DNA of 30,264 bases from an uncultured Bacillaceae bacterium (GCA_937951955.1 CALGAD010000159.1:1-30264); one strand, 5' to 3'; positions 7,237-14,820 are shown, numbered from the stretch's first letter. The notes: generated by a model from the letters alone, not told the origin. Made by a program: numbers and translations.

Positions 7237-7445
7237 ACGCCCCGACCTTGGTTGGTTTTACGAGATTCGGTTTCATTATACATTTTATAATAATCGAAGG
7301 GTACGACTAAATCAGCAATGTGCCACGACTTTCTCCTTGTTGTTGCCACAATTCCTCGTATAAGATCATCGTAGCCGGACAATTTATCCGCCAGCTGGTA
7401 ATCTTTAAGCAGTTTTAGTGTCGATTTTTTAAATGAACAAGATCG
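7212..7445 (-). pseudogene. C-terminal fragment of an unrecognised protein
   Basis: A 77-codon open stretch on the minus strand reads KLLKDYQLADKLSGYDD... and ends VKNLGLAF-stop, with balanced, protein-like composition. It begins straight after a TGA, has no usable start codon near its N terminus and no ribosome-binding site. Its stop codon lies inside the SR1 terminator loop. A different frame immediately upstream reads GFDDLVHLKN, so a frameshift may also be present. I do not recognise the family. It occupies the place where speA lies in B. subtilis but does not resemble SpeA. The remaining 7107-7614 sequence is AT-rich, with one further terminator. Confidence 0.4.
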
Positions 7446-7455
7446 TCAAAGCCTT

Positions 7456-7479
7456 AAGGTCCCTGTTAAGGGACCTTTT
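7456..7479 (+). terminator. Stem-loop with short T-run
   Basis: AAGGTCCC (7456-7463) and GGGACCTT (7470-7477) pair perfectly around a 6-nt loop, followed by TTTTATATTT. It would insulate the downstream flavoprotein gene from upstream transcripts and may be a second stop for SR1. Confidence 0.75.
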
Positions 7480-7614
7480 ATATTTCACTATTGTTGTATT
7501 TATTTTGAATATTATTTACAATTATTCATATATATTTATTTATTAATTTTGCGCTTTAAACTTGACATTAAGAGCAAGAGAAACTAAACGGCAAGAACGA
7601 TGGGAGGGGTTGCG

Positions 7615-8571
7615 GTGCAGTGGCAAACAAGGGTTACAAAATTACTCAATATCAAATATCCGATTATTCAGGGTGGATTAGCTTACTTAGCATATAGTGA
7701 ACTGGCGGCGGCGGTATCCAATGCCGGCGGGTTAGGACAAATTACGGCAATGTCCTTACCGAATCCTGAAGCCTTGCGGGAAGAGATTCAAAAGGTGCGA
7801 AAATTTACGAATAATCCTTTCGGAGTGAACTTTGCTATTGGTAAGCATGGCAGGCCATATGAAGAATATGTAAGAGTAGCGATTGAAGAAGAGGTACCGG
7901 TCGTATCGGTAACAGGAGGAAATCCCGAGCCGTTTTTTAAACTGATTGAAGGCGTTCCTGTTAAAAAGCTCGTGTTAACAGCTTCAAAACGTCAGGCGAT
8001 CAAGGCCGAAAAATTAGGTGCAGATGCGATCGTCGTTGTCGGTCATGAAGGAGGCGGGCATATTGGTAAAGACGATTTATCGACCTTTATTCTCGTTCCG
8101 CAAGTGGTGGATGCTGTAGATGTTCCCGTAATCGCATCGGGAGGAATTGGTGATGGCAGAGGACTGATGGCGGCATTAAGTTTAGGGGCAGAAGGTATTG
8201 AAATGGGGACCCGGTTTATTGCGACGAAGGAATGTGTTCACGCTCATCCTGCCTATAAAGAAGCTTTGCTGAGAGGAAGTGAAACGGATACCGTGGTCAT
8301 AAAACGCTCGTTAGGAACACCAGGGCGGGTGATTCATAATGAATGGGCAGATCGTATCCTGGATGTGGAGGAAAAGTTTGGTACATATGAAATATTAAAA
8401 AGTTACATATCCGGTGAAGCCAATAAACGGTTCATTTATGACGGAAATATTGAGCAAGGATTTGCATGGGCCGGGCAGGTTATGGGATTAATAAAAGATA
8501 TACCGACTGTTTCACAATTGATTCAGCGTATGATCAAAGAGGCAGAAGCGATCAGGAAAAGATGGCAGTGA
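7615..8571 (+). CDS. Nitronate monooxygenase / FabK-like FMN enzyme
   Basis: 318-residue TIM-barrel flavoprotein of the 2-nitropropane dioxygenase family. The N-terminal YPIIQGGLAYLA and SNAGGLGQI segments, the GHEGGGHIG motif (H144-H149) and the phosphate-binding IASGGIGDGRG (about 173-183) are typical. Members either oxidise toxic alkyl nitronates or act as FabK enoyl-ACP reductase; without neighbouring fab genes I cannot choose, and the FabK reading is an alternative. The start is GTG at 7615-7617, six bases after GGGAGGGG; the ATG at 7600 overlaps that site. A TTGACA at 7562 lies upstream but lacks a good -10. The gene stands between SR1P and the yktB-suhB pair, where B. subtilis has speA and yktA, so it is a local substitution. 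Confidence 0.85.
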   Translation: MQWQTRVTKLLNIKYPIIQGGLAYLAYSELAAAVSNAGGLGQITAMSLPNPEALREEIQKVRKFTNNPFGVNFAIGKHGRPYEEYVRVAIEEEVPVVSVTGGNPEPFFKLIEGVPVKKLVLTASKRQAIKAEKLGADAIVVVGHEGGGHIGKDDLSTFILVPQVVDAVDVPVIASGGIGDGRGLMAALSLGAEGIEMGTRFIATKECVHAHPAYKEALLRGSETDTVVIKRSLGTPGRVIHNEWADRILDVEEKFGTYEILKSYISGEANKRFIYDGNIEQGFAWAGQVMGLIKDIPTVSQLIQRMIKEAEAIRKRWQ

Positions 8572-8612
8572 TGAGCCTTTTCCACAGCAAAGACGAACTG
8601 GAGGGACCTTAC

Positions 8613-8885
8613 TTGGGATATTCTTACCCGATTTCTCATGACTGGACAACGGAAGAAGTCACGATGGTTGTTCATTTTTTTGTCTCGGTTGAAGAAGCTT
8701 ATGAAAAGGGAGTAAAGCGGGATCGCCTTATGGCTGATTATCGCAATTTTAAAGAAGTCATTCCTTCAAAAAGTGAAGAAAAACAAATCTTTCGGGAATT
8801 TGAAAAAAGGAGTGGTTACTCCGCATACCGGGTTGTGAAAACGATGTTGGAACAACCAGAACAAAAAGTGATCCGGATGGAGTGA
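8613..8885 (+). CDS. yktB: UPF0223 family protein (YktB-like)
   Basis: 90-residue cytoplasmic protein of unknown function. The YSYPISHDWTTEEV opening, VVHFF, and the later EKRSGYSAYRVVK block match the UPF0223 family as I remember it. I chose the TTG at 8613-8615 because GGAGGG (8600-8605) precedes it by seven bases and because it gives the family length; upstream in-frame ATGs would add up to 49 residues that overlap the previous gene. It starts 41 nt after the flavoprotein gene and is probably co-transcribed with it. B. subtilis has the same gene immediately before yktC/suhB, as here. Confidence 0.85.
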   Translation: MGYSYPISHDWTTEEVTMVVHFFVSVEEAYEKGVKRDRLMADYRNFKEVIPSKSEEKQIFREFEKRSGYSAYRVVKTMLEQPEQKVIRME

Positions 8886-8982
8886 ATGTTGGGGTATTTG
8901 CGGGAAGGCCTGATTTTTGATATATGTGATAGTGATAGGAATTTTTTTCCTTTCCACTTTAAGTGATGGAGGTGTTTGAAAG

Positions 8983-9028
8983 GAACGTTTGTCTTTTGCA
9001 GGAAGCCTGCAAAGATAAGTTCTTTTTT
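8983..9028 (+). terminator. Stem-loop and T-run just before suhB
   Basis: An imperfect long stem is built on TTTGCAGG (8995-9002) and CCTGCAAAG (9006-9014), with outer GAAC/GTTC pairing. It is followed by six T ending five bases before the suhB ATG. It could terminate the yktB transcript or act as a structured leader of suhB. Confidence 0.55.
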
Positions 9029-9033
9029 ACTCA

Positions 9034-9840
9034 ATGGCACAATGGCAAGACATACATCAGTACGTGACGCGCTGGTTAAAAGAAGCTCGGGAGCAAATAA
9101 TCGTCTCACTTCAAAAAAATTTAGCGATTTCTACGAAATCGAATAAAAATGACCTCGTGACGGAAGTCGATAAAAATATTGAACGGTTTTTTATTGAAAA
9201 AATTCGCAGTACGTTTCCCGATCATCGAATTTTAGGAGAAGAAGGATTTGGTGATGAAATAACGTCGACGGACGGAACGATCTGGTTGATTGATCCAATC
9301 GATGGTACCTTGAATTTTGTCCATCAAAAATTAAATTTTATGATTTCTATCGCCATATATGAAAACGGGAGCGGAATTTCCGGTTATATTTATGATGTCA
9401 TCCGCGATGAGCTGTATTACGCCATTCGCGGCAAAGGAGCGTATTTTCAGGACACACGCTTGTCCCCCCTGGAGGATGTCCCCCTTGATGAAGCATTAAT
9501 CGGGATAAATGGAACATGGTTAGTGGACAATAAACGGGTGGACCACCGCCTATTAACTCCGATTGTTCATCGCGCACACGGCATTCGTTCTTACGGTTCG
9601 GCGGCGATGGAGATGGCCTATGTGGCTACGGGGAGATTGAATGCCTATCTATCCTTTAAATTAATGCCCTGGGACTTTGCAGCGGGAAAAATCATTGTCG
9701 AAGAATTAGGAGGGAAAGCGACAACAGCTGCCGGTGAAGAACTGACGATTTTCCACAAAGGTTCCGTTCTTATTGCCAGTCCTGCACTTCATGAACATCT
9801 TTTAAATCATTATTTGACAAATTTTACTGAAAGAAATTGA
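9034..9840 (+). CDS. suhB: Inositol monophosphatase family protein (SuhB/YktC)
   Basis: 268 residues, the family length. Mg-dependent phosphatase of the IMPase superfamily. Metal ligands are visible as E69/E70 in ILGEEGFGDE, as D87, D90 and T92 in WLIDPIDGTLNF, and as the aspartate of PWDFAAG near residue 212. The substrate is not shown by sequence; relatives hydrolyse inositol-1-phosphate, related sugar phosphates or NADP. The N terminus MAQWQDI...WLKEA aligns with my memory of B. subtilis YktC, so the ATG at 9034 is right even though no good ribosome-binding site precedes it: the 30 nt upstream are a T-run and the 3' arm of a hairpin. GGAGG at 8968 is more than 60 nt away. Confidence 0.9.
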   Translation: MAQWQDIHQYVTRWLKEAREQIIVSLQKNLAISTKSNKNDLVTEVDKNIERFFIEKIRSTFPDHRILGEEGFGDEITSTDGTIWLIDPIDGTLNFVHQKLNFMISIAIYENGSGISGYIYDVIRDELYYAIRGKGAYFQDTRLSPLEDVPLDEALIGINGTWLVDNKRVDHRLLTPIVHRAHGIRSYGSAAMEMAYVATGRLNAYLSFKLMPWDFAAGKIIVEELGGKATTAAGEELTIFHKGSVLIASPALHEHLLNHYLTNFTERN

Positions 9841-9851
9841 TCATCATGTAC

Positions 9852-10028
9852 TCATGATTCCAATTTGGAAAAGTAGTTCGCCAACATATCCCGGAAAGAA
9901 TCCAGCTCCATTATTTGTTCAAGCCATGCAATTTTTGCCAAAATCGTTTTTTGTAATTTTTCATAAGATATAAAAAACTCCACATACGGGTTAAAGCGCC
10001 CTTTGTGGAGTTTTTTATATTTATTCAT
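9852..10028 (-). CDS. Small uncharacterised protein, possibly ykzI-like
   Basis: 58-residue frame starting at an ATG that overlaps the ylaF stop (AATGAATAA). It reads MNKYKKLHKGRFNPYVEFF..., then an amphipathic, helix-like C-terminal part (EKLQKTILAKIAWLEQ, ending NYFSKLES). Composition is protein-like, and B. subtilis has a small gene (ykzI) near this place, but I cannot recall its sequence well enough to equate them. Against it: only a weak GCGGAAA precedes the ATG, and a terminator hairpin (9972-10016) covers its first codons, so a ylaF message would mostly stop before it. Could be a chance open frame. Confidence 0.35.
   Translation of the reverse strand: MNKYKKLHKGRFNPYVEFFISYEKLQKTILAKIAWLEQIMELDSFRDMLANYFSKLES
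9972..10016. terminator. Bidirectional terminator between suhB and ylaF
   Basis: AAAAAACTCCACA (9972-9984) and TGTGGAGTTTTTT (10004-10016) are exact complements with GGG/CCC pairing inside, so both strands show a stem followed by six T. It closes suhB on the plus strand and ylaF on the minus strand. Confidence 0.85.
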
Positions 10029-10206
10029 TTTCCGCATTTTGCAACTTCTTTTTTCTCGCAAAACCTAGACCCATAAACGTCAAAAAAAGTCCGAGAAACA
10101 ATAAATTGACAAATAGATTTTGAAAACTTAAGGAAACGCCTAAACCGATCAAGGAAACAATCGCTGCCACTGCATAAATGAGAAAAGGCCATTGAATGTT
10201 TTTCAT
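10021..10206 (-). CDS. ylaF: YlaF-like small membrane protein (DUF5325)
   Basis: 61 residues with two predicted membrane helices (about 6-22 and 27-48) and a basic C-terminal tail (ARKKKLQ). Function unknown. The identification rests on length, topology, the MKNIQWPFL opening and the position beside typA on the opposite strand. The start is the ATG at 10204-10206, with AAGGA about ten bases upstream; in-frame ATGs at 10236 and 10218 lie at or upstream of that site. Divergent from typA. Confidence 0.7.
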   Translation of the reverse strand: MKNIQWPFLIYAVAAIVSLIGLGVSLSFQNLFVNLLFLGLFLTFMGLGFARKKKLQNAENE

Positions 10207-10347
10207 AAAAAATCCCATCCTTACCTTTGTCTTCAACGCGTTTATTGAACGGTGAATCTACATAAAATAACCGAAAGGCGTAGAATCAGCCTTCTTAAAA
10301 ATATTTTATTAAACAAAAAAAATTTTTTCTACTGGAAAGCATCCTTG

Positions 10348-10356
10348 TGCTATAAT
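10348..10356 (+). promoter_or_regulatory. Extended -10 promoter of typA
   Basis: TGCTATAAT gives an extended -10 with TATAAT at 10351-10356; the -35 region (around 10327) is weak. It lies 36 nt before the typA start. Confidence 0.6.
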
Positions 10357-10391
10357 TATCTGGTTAATCGAACAAGAAGGCAGGAGAAACG

Positions 10392-12227
10392 ATGAAATTA
10401 CGAGAAGATATCCGCAATATTGCGATTATAGCTCACGTTGATCATGGCAAAACGTCATTAGTCGATCAGCTACTACGTCAGGCTGGAACGTTTCGCGCGA
10501 ATGAACATGTGGAACAGCGGGTCATGGATTCCAATGACCTGGAGCGCGAACGGGGCATTACGATTTTATCGAAAAATACAGCCGTTCATTATAAAAACAC
10601 GAAAATAAATATATTGGACACCCCCGGTCACGCTGACTTCAGTGGAGAAGTCGAACGGATTTTAAAACTGGTTGACGGTGTATTACTCGTTGTCGATGCT
10701 TTTGAAGGTTGTATGCCACAAACACGCTTCGTTTTAAAAAAGGCTCTGGAGCAAAATTTAACGCCCATCGTTGTGGTGAATAAAATCGATCGGGATTTTG
10801 CCCGTCCTGAAGAAGTCGTGGATGAAGTACTAGATTTATTTATCGAACTCGATGCCAGTGATGAACAATTAGAATTTCCTGTTATTTATGCATCGGCTTT
10901 GCAGGGAACAGCCAGTCGCACTCCCGATGAGCAGGATGAAAATATGGAGGTATTGTTTGAAACGATTTTAGAAACCATCCCCGCACCCGTCGATAACCGG
11001 GATGAACCGCTGCAAATGCAAACAGCGATTCTGGATTACAATGATTATGTTGGCCGAATCGGCATCGGCCGTATTTTCCGGGGCACGATGCGTGTCGGTG
11101 ATTCGGTGGCTATTAAGAAATTGGATGGTCGCGTGAAACAATTCCGGATTACGAAGTTATTTGGTTTTATGGGACTGCAGCGGGTCGAAATCAACGAGGC
11201 GTATGCTGGGGATATTGTCGCATTGTCTGGCATGGAAGATATCAATGTGGGCGAAACGGTCTGCCCTGTCGATCATATCGATCCATTGCCCCCTCTTCGC
11301 ATCGATGAACCGACCTTAAAAATGACCTTTTTAGTAAACAACAGTCCTTTTGCAGGGAAAGAAGGAAAATGGGTGACGGCCAAGAAAATTGAAGAGCGTT
11401 TGCATTATCAATTGCAAACGGATGTCAGTTTGAAGGTTGAACCGGTTGCCGGTGTTTCCGATGCCTGGACGGTTTCCGGAAGAGGGGAACTGCATCTTTC
11501 GATATTAATCGAGGAAATGCGCCGGGAAGGCTTCGAACTGCAAGTATCCAAACCACAAGTCATTTTAAAAGAAATTGATGGTATTATTCATGAGCCGTTT
11601 GAACGGGTCGTCATCGATACACCGGAAGAATTTACCGGTCCGATATTGGAGTCGTTAGGCCGCCGGAAAGGGGAAATGCTCGATATGTCCAGTAACGGCA
11701 AAGGCCAGACAAGACTCATATATTTAGTTCCATCCCGGTCATTGATCGGCTATAATACCGAGATTTTAACATTAACGAAGGGGTACGGGATTTATAATCA
11801 TTCCTTTGACTCATATAAGCCGAAATTAACCGGTCAGGTCGGTGGCAGAAAACGGGGCGTATTGGTATCGATGGAAACGGGGAAAGCAACAACTTACGGC
11901 ATCATGCAAGTTGAAGCTCGCGGTACCGTTTTTGTCGAGCCAGGAACAGAAGTTTATGCAGGCATGATTGTCGGTGAACATAATAAGGAAAATGATCTGA
12001 CGGTGAATATTTGTAAAACGAAGCATCAAACGAATATCCGCTCGGCCACCAAAGATCAAACGTCGACCATTAAAAAGACGAAGACGTTTTCTCTTGAAGA
12101 AGCTTTGCAATATATTGATGATGACGAATATGTGGAAGTTACACCAGTTTCCATTCGCATGCGCAAGAAGATATTAGATAAAAATATGCGGGAGAAAATG
12201 GCGAAAAGGAAAAAAGTTTCCCAATAA
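10392..12227 (+). CDS. typA: Ribosome-binding GTPase TypA/BipA
   Basis: 611 residues, full length. Translational GTPase related to EF-G that binds the ribosome and aids 50S assembly and stress or cold growth. GTPase motifs: G1 AHVDHGKT (14-21), switch/G2 region RGITIL (54-59), G3 DTPGH (76-80), G4 NKID (130-133). EF-G-like domains II, III and V follow, then the TypA-specific C-terminal domain (GGRKRGVLVSMETGKAT region and the RSATKDQT loop). AGGAG at 10382-10386 precedes the ATG by five bases. Single-gene unit with its own promoter and terminator, as in B. subtilis (ylaG). Confidence 0.97.
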   Translation: MKLREDIRNIAIIAHVDHGKTSLVDQLLRQAGTFRANEHVEQRVMDSNDLERERGITILSKNTAVHYKNTKINILDTPGHADFSGEVERILKLVDGVLLVVDAFEGCMPQTRFVLKKALEQNLTPIVVVNKIDRDFARPEEVVDEVLDLFIELDASDEQLEFPVIYASALQGTASRTPDEQDENMEVLFETILETIPAPVDNRDEPLQMQTAILDYNDYVGRIGIGRIFRGTMRVGDSVAIKKLDGRVKQFRITKLFGFMGLQRVEINEAYAGDIVALSGMEDINVGETVCPVDHIDPLPPLRIDEPTLKMTFLVNNSPFAGKEGKWVTAKKIEERLHYQLQTDVSLKVEPVAGVSDAWTVSGRGELHLSILIEEMRREGFELQVSKPQVILKEIDGIIHEPFERVVIDTPEEFTGPILESLGRRKGEMLDMSSNGKGQTRLIYLVPSRSLIGYNTEILTLTKGYGIYNHSFDSYKPKLTGQVGGRKRGVLVSMETGKATTYGIMQVEARGTVFVEPGTEVYAGMIVGEHNKENDLTVNICKTKHQTNIRSATKDQTSTIKKTKTFSLEEALQYIDDDEYVEVTPVSIRMRKKILDKNMREKMAKRKKVSQ

Positions 12228-12229
12228 TA

Positions 12230-12272
12230 AAAGAGGGCTTTTTAAGCGAACGCTTAGAGAGCCTCTTTTTTT
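12230..12272 (+). terminator. typA terminator
   Basis: AAGAGGGCT and AGCCTCTT form the outer stem (12231-12239 with 12260-12267), AAGCG/CGCTT the inner one, followed by seven T. Confidence 0.85.
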
Positions 12273-12321
12273 GCATTTTTTGCGCGGTGGTATTTCGTAA
12301 AATGATCGGTAGCCTTTTTCT

Positions 12322-12350
12322 TTTACAAGCCTGTTAAACTACGTTATGAT
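12322..12350 (+). promoter_or_regulatory. ylaH promoter
   Basis: TTTACA (12322-12327), a 17-bp spacer and TATGAT (12345-12350). Because the upstream in-frame ATG at 12346 lies within this -10, it cannot be the ylaH start. Confidence 0.7.
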
Positions 12351-12378
12351 GGTCTCAAACAAGGGGACTGGAGGGGGG

Positions 12379-12681
12379 ATGAGCGTGGATCAATTGTCAT
12401 TTGCGGTTGAATTATTGCGGGTTGAGGAAAATCCTGAAACACGCATGTGGATTTTATACGGCATTATAACCGTATTGAGCATCATTGCCTACAAACTCGG
12501 CTTTGCCATTAAATTGCCTTTATTGAAATCAATCATTGTCTACATATTTTTAATATTAGGATCGACGATTTTAACGTTTCTCGCCATTTTTTTGCCGATT
12601 ACCGAAGCGCTTGTTTTAACGGTCGTTGTGCTTTCGATCTATCATATCCGGCGCAGATGGACTTCCAAAGAAGAAACATAA
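12379..12681 (+). CDS. ylaH: YlaH-like membrane protein
   Basis: About 100 residues with three hydrophobic segments (about 23-40, 47-66 and 70-86) and a basic C terminus (HIRRRWTSKEET). Function unknown. The ENPETRMWILYGIITVLSII block matches my memory of B. subtilis YlaH (ENPE.GMW...). The ATG at 12379 lies four bases after GGAGG; GTG at 12385, ten bases after it, is an alternative that removes two residues. Transcribed alone from its promoter at 12322-12350 and closed by a terminator shared with ylaI. Confidence 0.85.
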   Translation: MSVDQLSFAVELLRVEENPETRMWILYGIITVLSIIAYKLGFAIKLPLLKSIIVYIFLILGSTILTFLAIFLPITEALVLTVVVLSIYHIRRRWTSKEET

Positions 12682-12713
12682 AAAGGACTGCCTCCGCCAA
12701 GGCAGTCTGTTTT
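12681..12713. terminator. Bidirectional terminator between ylaH and ylaI
   Basis: GACTGCCT (12686-12693) pairs with AGGCAGTC (12700-12707). T-tracts follow on both strands: TGTTTTAT on plus, CTTTTT on minus. Confidence 0.85.
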
Positions 12714-12731
12714 ATCTATGCTTTTCGCCCG

Positions 12732-12938
12732 TTACGAATACCAATCGTCCTCATCTTCACGGGAACGGAATAAGCGAAATTTACCCGTGCGATGTCTAGC
12801 GAGTGTTTTTTGTTTAATGCGTTCATGACATTCAGCGCACAAATAAGTATGAATCGGGCGGTTGCGTAATTTTTTCGCAAGAGGAGAATCATCCTCCAAT
12901 TCTTCAATCACATCACAAAGAATACATTGTACTTTCAT
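12732..12938 (-). CDS. ylaI: YlaI-like zinc-ribbon protein
   Basis: 68 residues. CILC (5-8) and CAEC (34-37) form a likely four-cysteine zinc site, and the RNRPIHTYLCAECHERI and TGKFRLFR segments match B. subtilis YlaI as recalled. Function unknown. The start is the ATG at 12936-12938, where GAGGG precedes by eight bases on the minus strand; the longer frame to 12989 is not used. Downstream of ylaJ on the same strand, 85 nt apart. Confidence 0.85.
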   Translation of the reverse strand: MKVQCILCDVIEELEDDSPLAKKLRNRPIHTYLCAECHERIKQKTLARHRTGKFRLFRSREDEDDWYS

Positions 12939-13023
12939 CTGTACTACCCTCGATTCTTCCAACAAGTCTCGATATAAAAAGTATATCATAAAGGAAAATC
13001 GAGAGGTACAATATGGCTTATTG

Positions 13024-13617
13024 CTATTCTTCTAAACTTTCCGAACGGCGATTTTTCTCAAATTGTTTTTGGTCTTTTTTGTTCATCTCCTTATTGGGCT
13101 CTTCATATTCTTGTTCCGGCTTGCGATATTCCATTTTAGATGGAATTTCTGGCATGATACGGCCGACAATTTCAGCCAGTTCATTTAATATTCCTTGCAG
13201 CGGTTTGCCGGCACGGATTTCTTCTCCCATTTCTTGAATACGTGCATAAAGATCGGGGTCGGCTACGATAACGGCATTTTTTCCATGGGGATCATCTTTT
13301 AATGCTTCAGCCACAGAATATTTAATCGTTCCCACTTTGGAGCGATCTAAATCTTTGTCAACATCAATCGCCACCACAGCATAATCTCCCAGGGCCAACG
13401 CTGTTGCTTTTTTCACATCAGGGACACTGGCGGCAAGATTGGCTAAATGTTTTGAGATTTTTTCACTTTCTTTCCGGGTTGTGTCATTTTCCTGATCAGC
13501 CGTATTTCTTATTTGTACAGGTTGATCCGATTGTTTATTATTGTTATACGCTTCATCATTGTTATTTCCACAAGCAACAAGGAAGAAGATTATAAGCACA
13601 GGAAGCCACTTTTTCAT
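13024..13617 (-). CDS. ylaJ: YhcN/YlaJ-family sporulation lipoprotein
   Basis: 197 residues with a lipoprotein signal: MKKWLPVLIIFF then LVAC, with the lipidated cysteine at about 16. The central part (VKKATALALGDYAVVAIDVDKDLDRSKVGTIKYSVAEAL) carries the YhcN/YlaJ domain, which in B. subtilis is found in forespore or spore lipoproteins. The long charged C-terminal tail (KEMNKKDQKQFEKNRRSES) is low-complexity. ATG at 13615-13617 follows AGAGGTGA by five bases; an in-frame GTG nine bases upstream overlaps that site. Divergent from the HIT gene. A sporulation promoter is likely but I could not place one. Confidence 0.85.
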   Translation of the reverse strand: MKKWLPVLIIFFLVACGNNNDEAYNNNKQSDQPVQIRNTADQENDTTRKESEKISKHLANLAASVPDVKKATALALGDYAVVAIDVDKDLDRSKVGTIKYSVAEALKDDPHGKNAVIVADPDLYARIQEMGEEIRAGKPLQGILNELAEIVGRIMPEIPSKMEYRKPEQEYEEPNKEMNKKDQKQFEKNRRSESLEE

Positions 13618-13658
13618 ACCGTTCACCTCTAGTTGATTTTGATGTCAATTCCTATTTT

Positions 13659-13688
13659 TTGACAAAAAGCCCTTTTTATACATACGAT
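13659..13688 (+). promoter_or_regulatory. Possible promoter of the HIT gene
   Basis: TTGACA (13659-13664) and TACGAT (13683-13688) with an 18-bp spacer, leaving a leader of about 100 nt. Confidence 0.45.
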
Positions 13689-13796
13689 TTCCACCGGTTG
13701 TTATTGAGTTTTTGCACGAGAACGGAATGGTATTACGGAAACAAATAAAGGGGATTCATGCAATGGAAAGGTCGAAGTAAAAGGGAGGCGATCCAT

Positions 13797-14222
13797 TTGG
13801 ACTGTATTTTTTGTCAAATCGTACAAAGGAATGCACCGGCCTATATTGTTTATCAAACAAACATTGTAACAGCTTTCCTTGACAAATACCCGGTTACATA
13901 TGGGCATACGTTAGTCATTCCGAATCAACATATTTCTCGCTTAAATTTAGTAAAAGAGCCTGTTATCGGTCACCATATAATGGATGCTTTAAGAAACGTA
14001 TCCAATCTACTTATTGAAGCGGGCATTTGCGAGGATTTTTCTATACTACAAGATAATGGATATTATGCCGAACAGGATATCGATCATTTGCATTTTCATA
14101 TTATTCCCAGATACAAAGACGATGGGATACGCTGGAAATTACAAACGAATGATGAACTTGCTCGAGAAGAAAATTTGATGCGGGTATGGGAGAGGATGAG
14201 AAAAACAGCAGGAGAAAAATGA
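13797..14222 (+). CDS. HIT-family (histidine triad) nucleotide-binding protein
   Basis: 141 residues. N-terminal CIFCQIV (3-9), the YGHTLVIPNQH strand, and the histidine triad HLHFHII with H97, H99 and H101 identify a HIT-superfamily hydrolase or transferase acting on nucleotide phosphoramidates or dinucleoside polyphosphates. The exact substrate is not shown. I chose TTG at 13797-13799 because GGAGG (13784-13788) precedes by eight bases and because the family begins with this CIFC segment; the ATG at 13758 would add 13 unlikely residues. In B. subtilis ylaK (PhoH-like) lies between ylaJ and ylaL; here this HIT gene takes the place. A 22-codon frame overlaps its stop codon (see findings). Confidence 0.85.
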   Translation: MDCIFCQIVQRNAPAYIVYQTNIVTAFLDKYPVTYGHTLVIPNQHISRLNLVKEPVIGHHIMDALRNVSNLLIEAGICEDFSILQDNGYYAEQDIDHLHFHIIPRYKDDGIRWKLQTNDELAREENLMRVWERMRKTAGEK

Positions 14223-14285
14223 GCAAGTTCCTTAATCAAATTGGAGAATGGGGATTGATGTATTGCGTTTTTAAATGGTGCGCAT

Positions 14286-14318
14286 AAAAAAACGGAAAGG
14301 ATTCCGTATCCTTTCCGT
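14286..14318 (-). terminator. ylaL terminator
   Basis: ACGGAAAGGAT (14292-14302) pairs with ATCCTTTCCGT (14308-14318) around a five-base loop; on the minus strand seven T follow (14286-14292). On the plus strand it follows the HIT gene but without a T-run. Confidence 0.85.
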
Positions 14319-14325
14319 GACATAT

Positions 14326-14820
14326 TTAATCAACCGTAAAACCTGTAACATGTTTGATTGGGTCGTTTTTGTTTGAACCATCCGGGAAATATACGTGGAC
14401 AGGACCGTCTTCCCGCAGCGGCTTTCCTTTATGGGAAAAGCCAAGAATAAATTGTTTACCTTCTTCCAGGGAAAACGACTGCTTTCCGTCCTTCGTTTCA
14501 ACAATTAAAGTCGTGCTGCCTTCAACCGGTTCTGCATTTGTAAGAAAGGGCGCTAACGGGATCCCGAAGGAACCGGATAATAATTTTTCTTTAGCAAATT
14601 TTGTTTTTCTTTTTCTTGCACCCGGTGGCGTGGCACCTTCCTGCACTTCCCGCGCCCAGCTCGCGGCGAATTTCTTTTCATCGTCTTCTTGTTTTTCTTG
14701 TGAGTCGGGATTGGAAAAATATGTATCCAGATCAACGATACGCTCATCGAATATCCAGACCGAAGGATCCAGAGTAATTTTGTAGCGAACATTCCCCTTG
14801 ATTTCTATAATGTCTGCCAC
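14326..14820 (-). CDS. ylaL: YlaL-like protein of unknown function
   Basis: 164 residues, soluble, no signal. The ITLDPSVWIFDER opening, EVQEGATPP, GSFGIPLAPFLTNAEP, and the C-terminal GPVHVYFPDGSN...PIKHVTGF block agree with B. subtilis YlaL as remembered. No catalytic motif is evident and the function is unknown. Start GTG at 14818-14820, with AAAGGAGATG seven bases upstream on the minus strand. Single-gene unit, divergent from ylaN; the shared 240-bp spacer holds two palindromes. Confidence 0.8.
   Translation of the reverse strand: MADIIEIKGNVRYKITLDPSVWIFDERIVDLDTYFSNPDSQEKQEDDEKKFAASWAREVQEGATPPGARKRKTKFAKEKLLSGSFGIPLAPFLTNAEPVEGSTTLIVETKDGKQSFSLEEGKQFILGFSHKGKPLREDGPVHVYFPDGSNKNDPIKHVTGFTVD

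Noticed and set aside
8816..9109. Minus-strand 97-codon frame across the yktB-suhB spacer
   Set aside because: Overlaps two better-supported genes and a terminator, no ribosome-binding site.
8976..9161. Leader frame starting TTG after GGAGG at 8968 and running into suhB
   Set aside because: Only three bases between GGAGG and the TTG, and the frame is out of phase with suhB with no protein-like pattern.
13620..13690. Sigma-G-type promoter for ylaJ on the minus strand
   Set aside because: A TGTATA element exists but no convincing -10 at the right distance.
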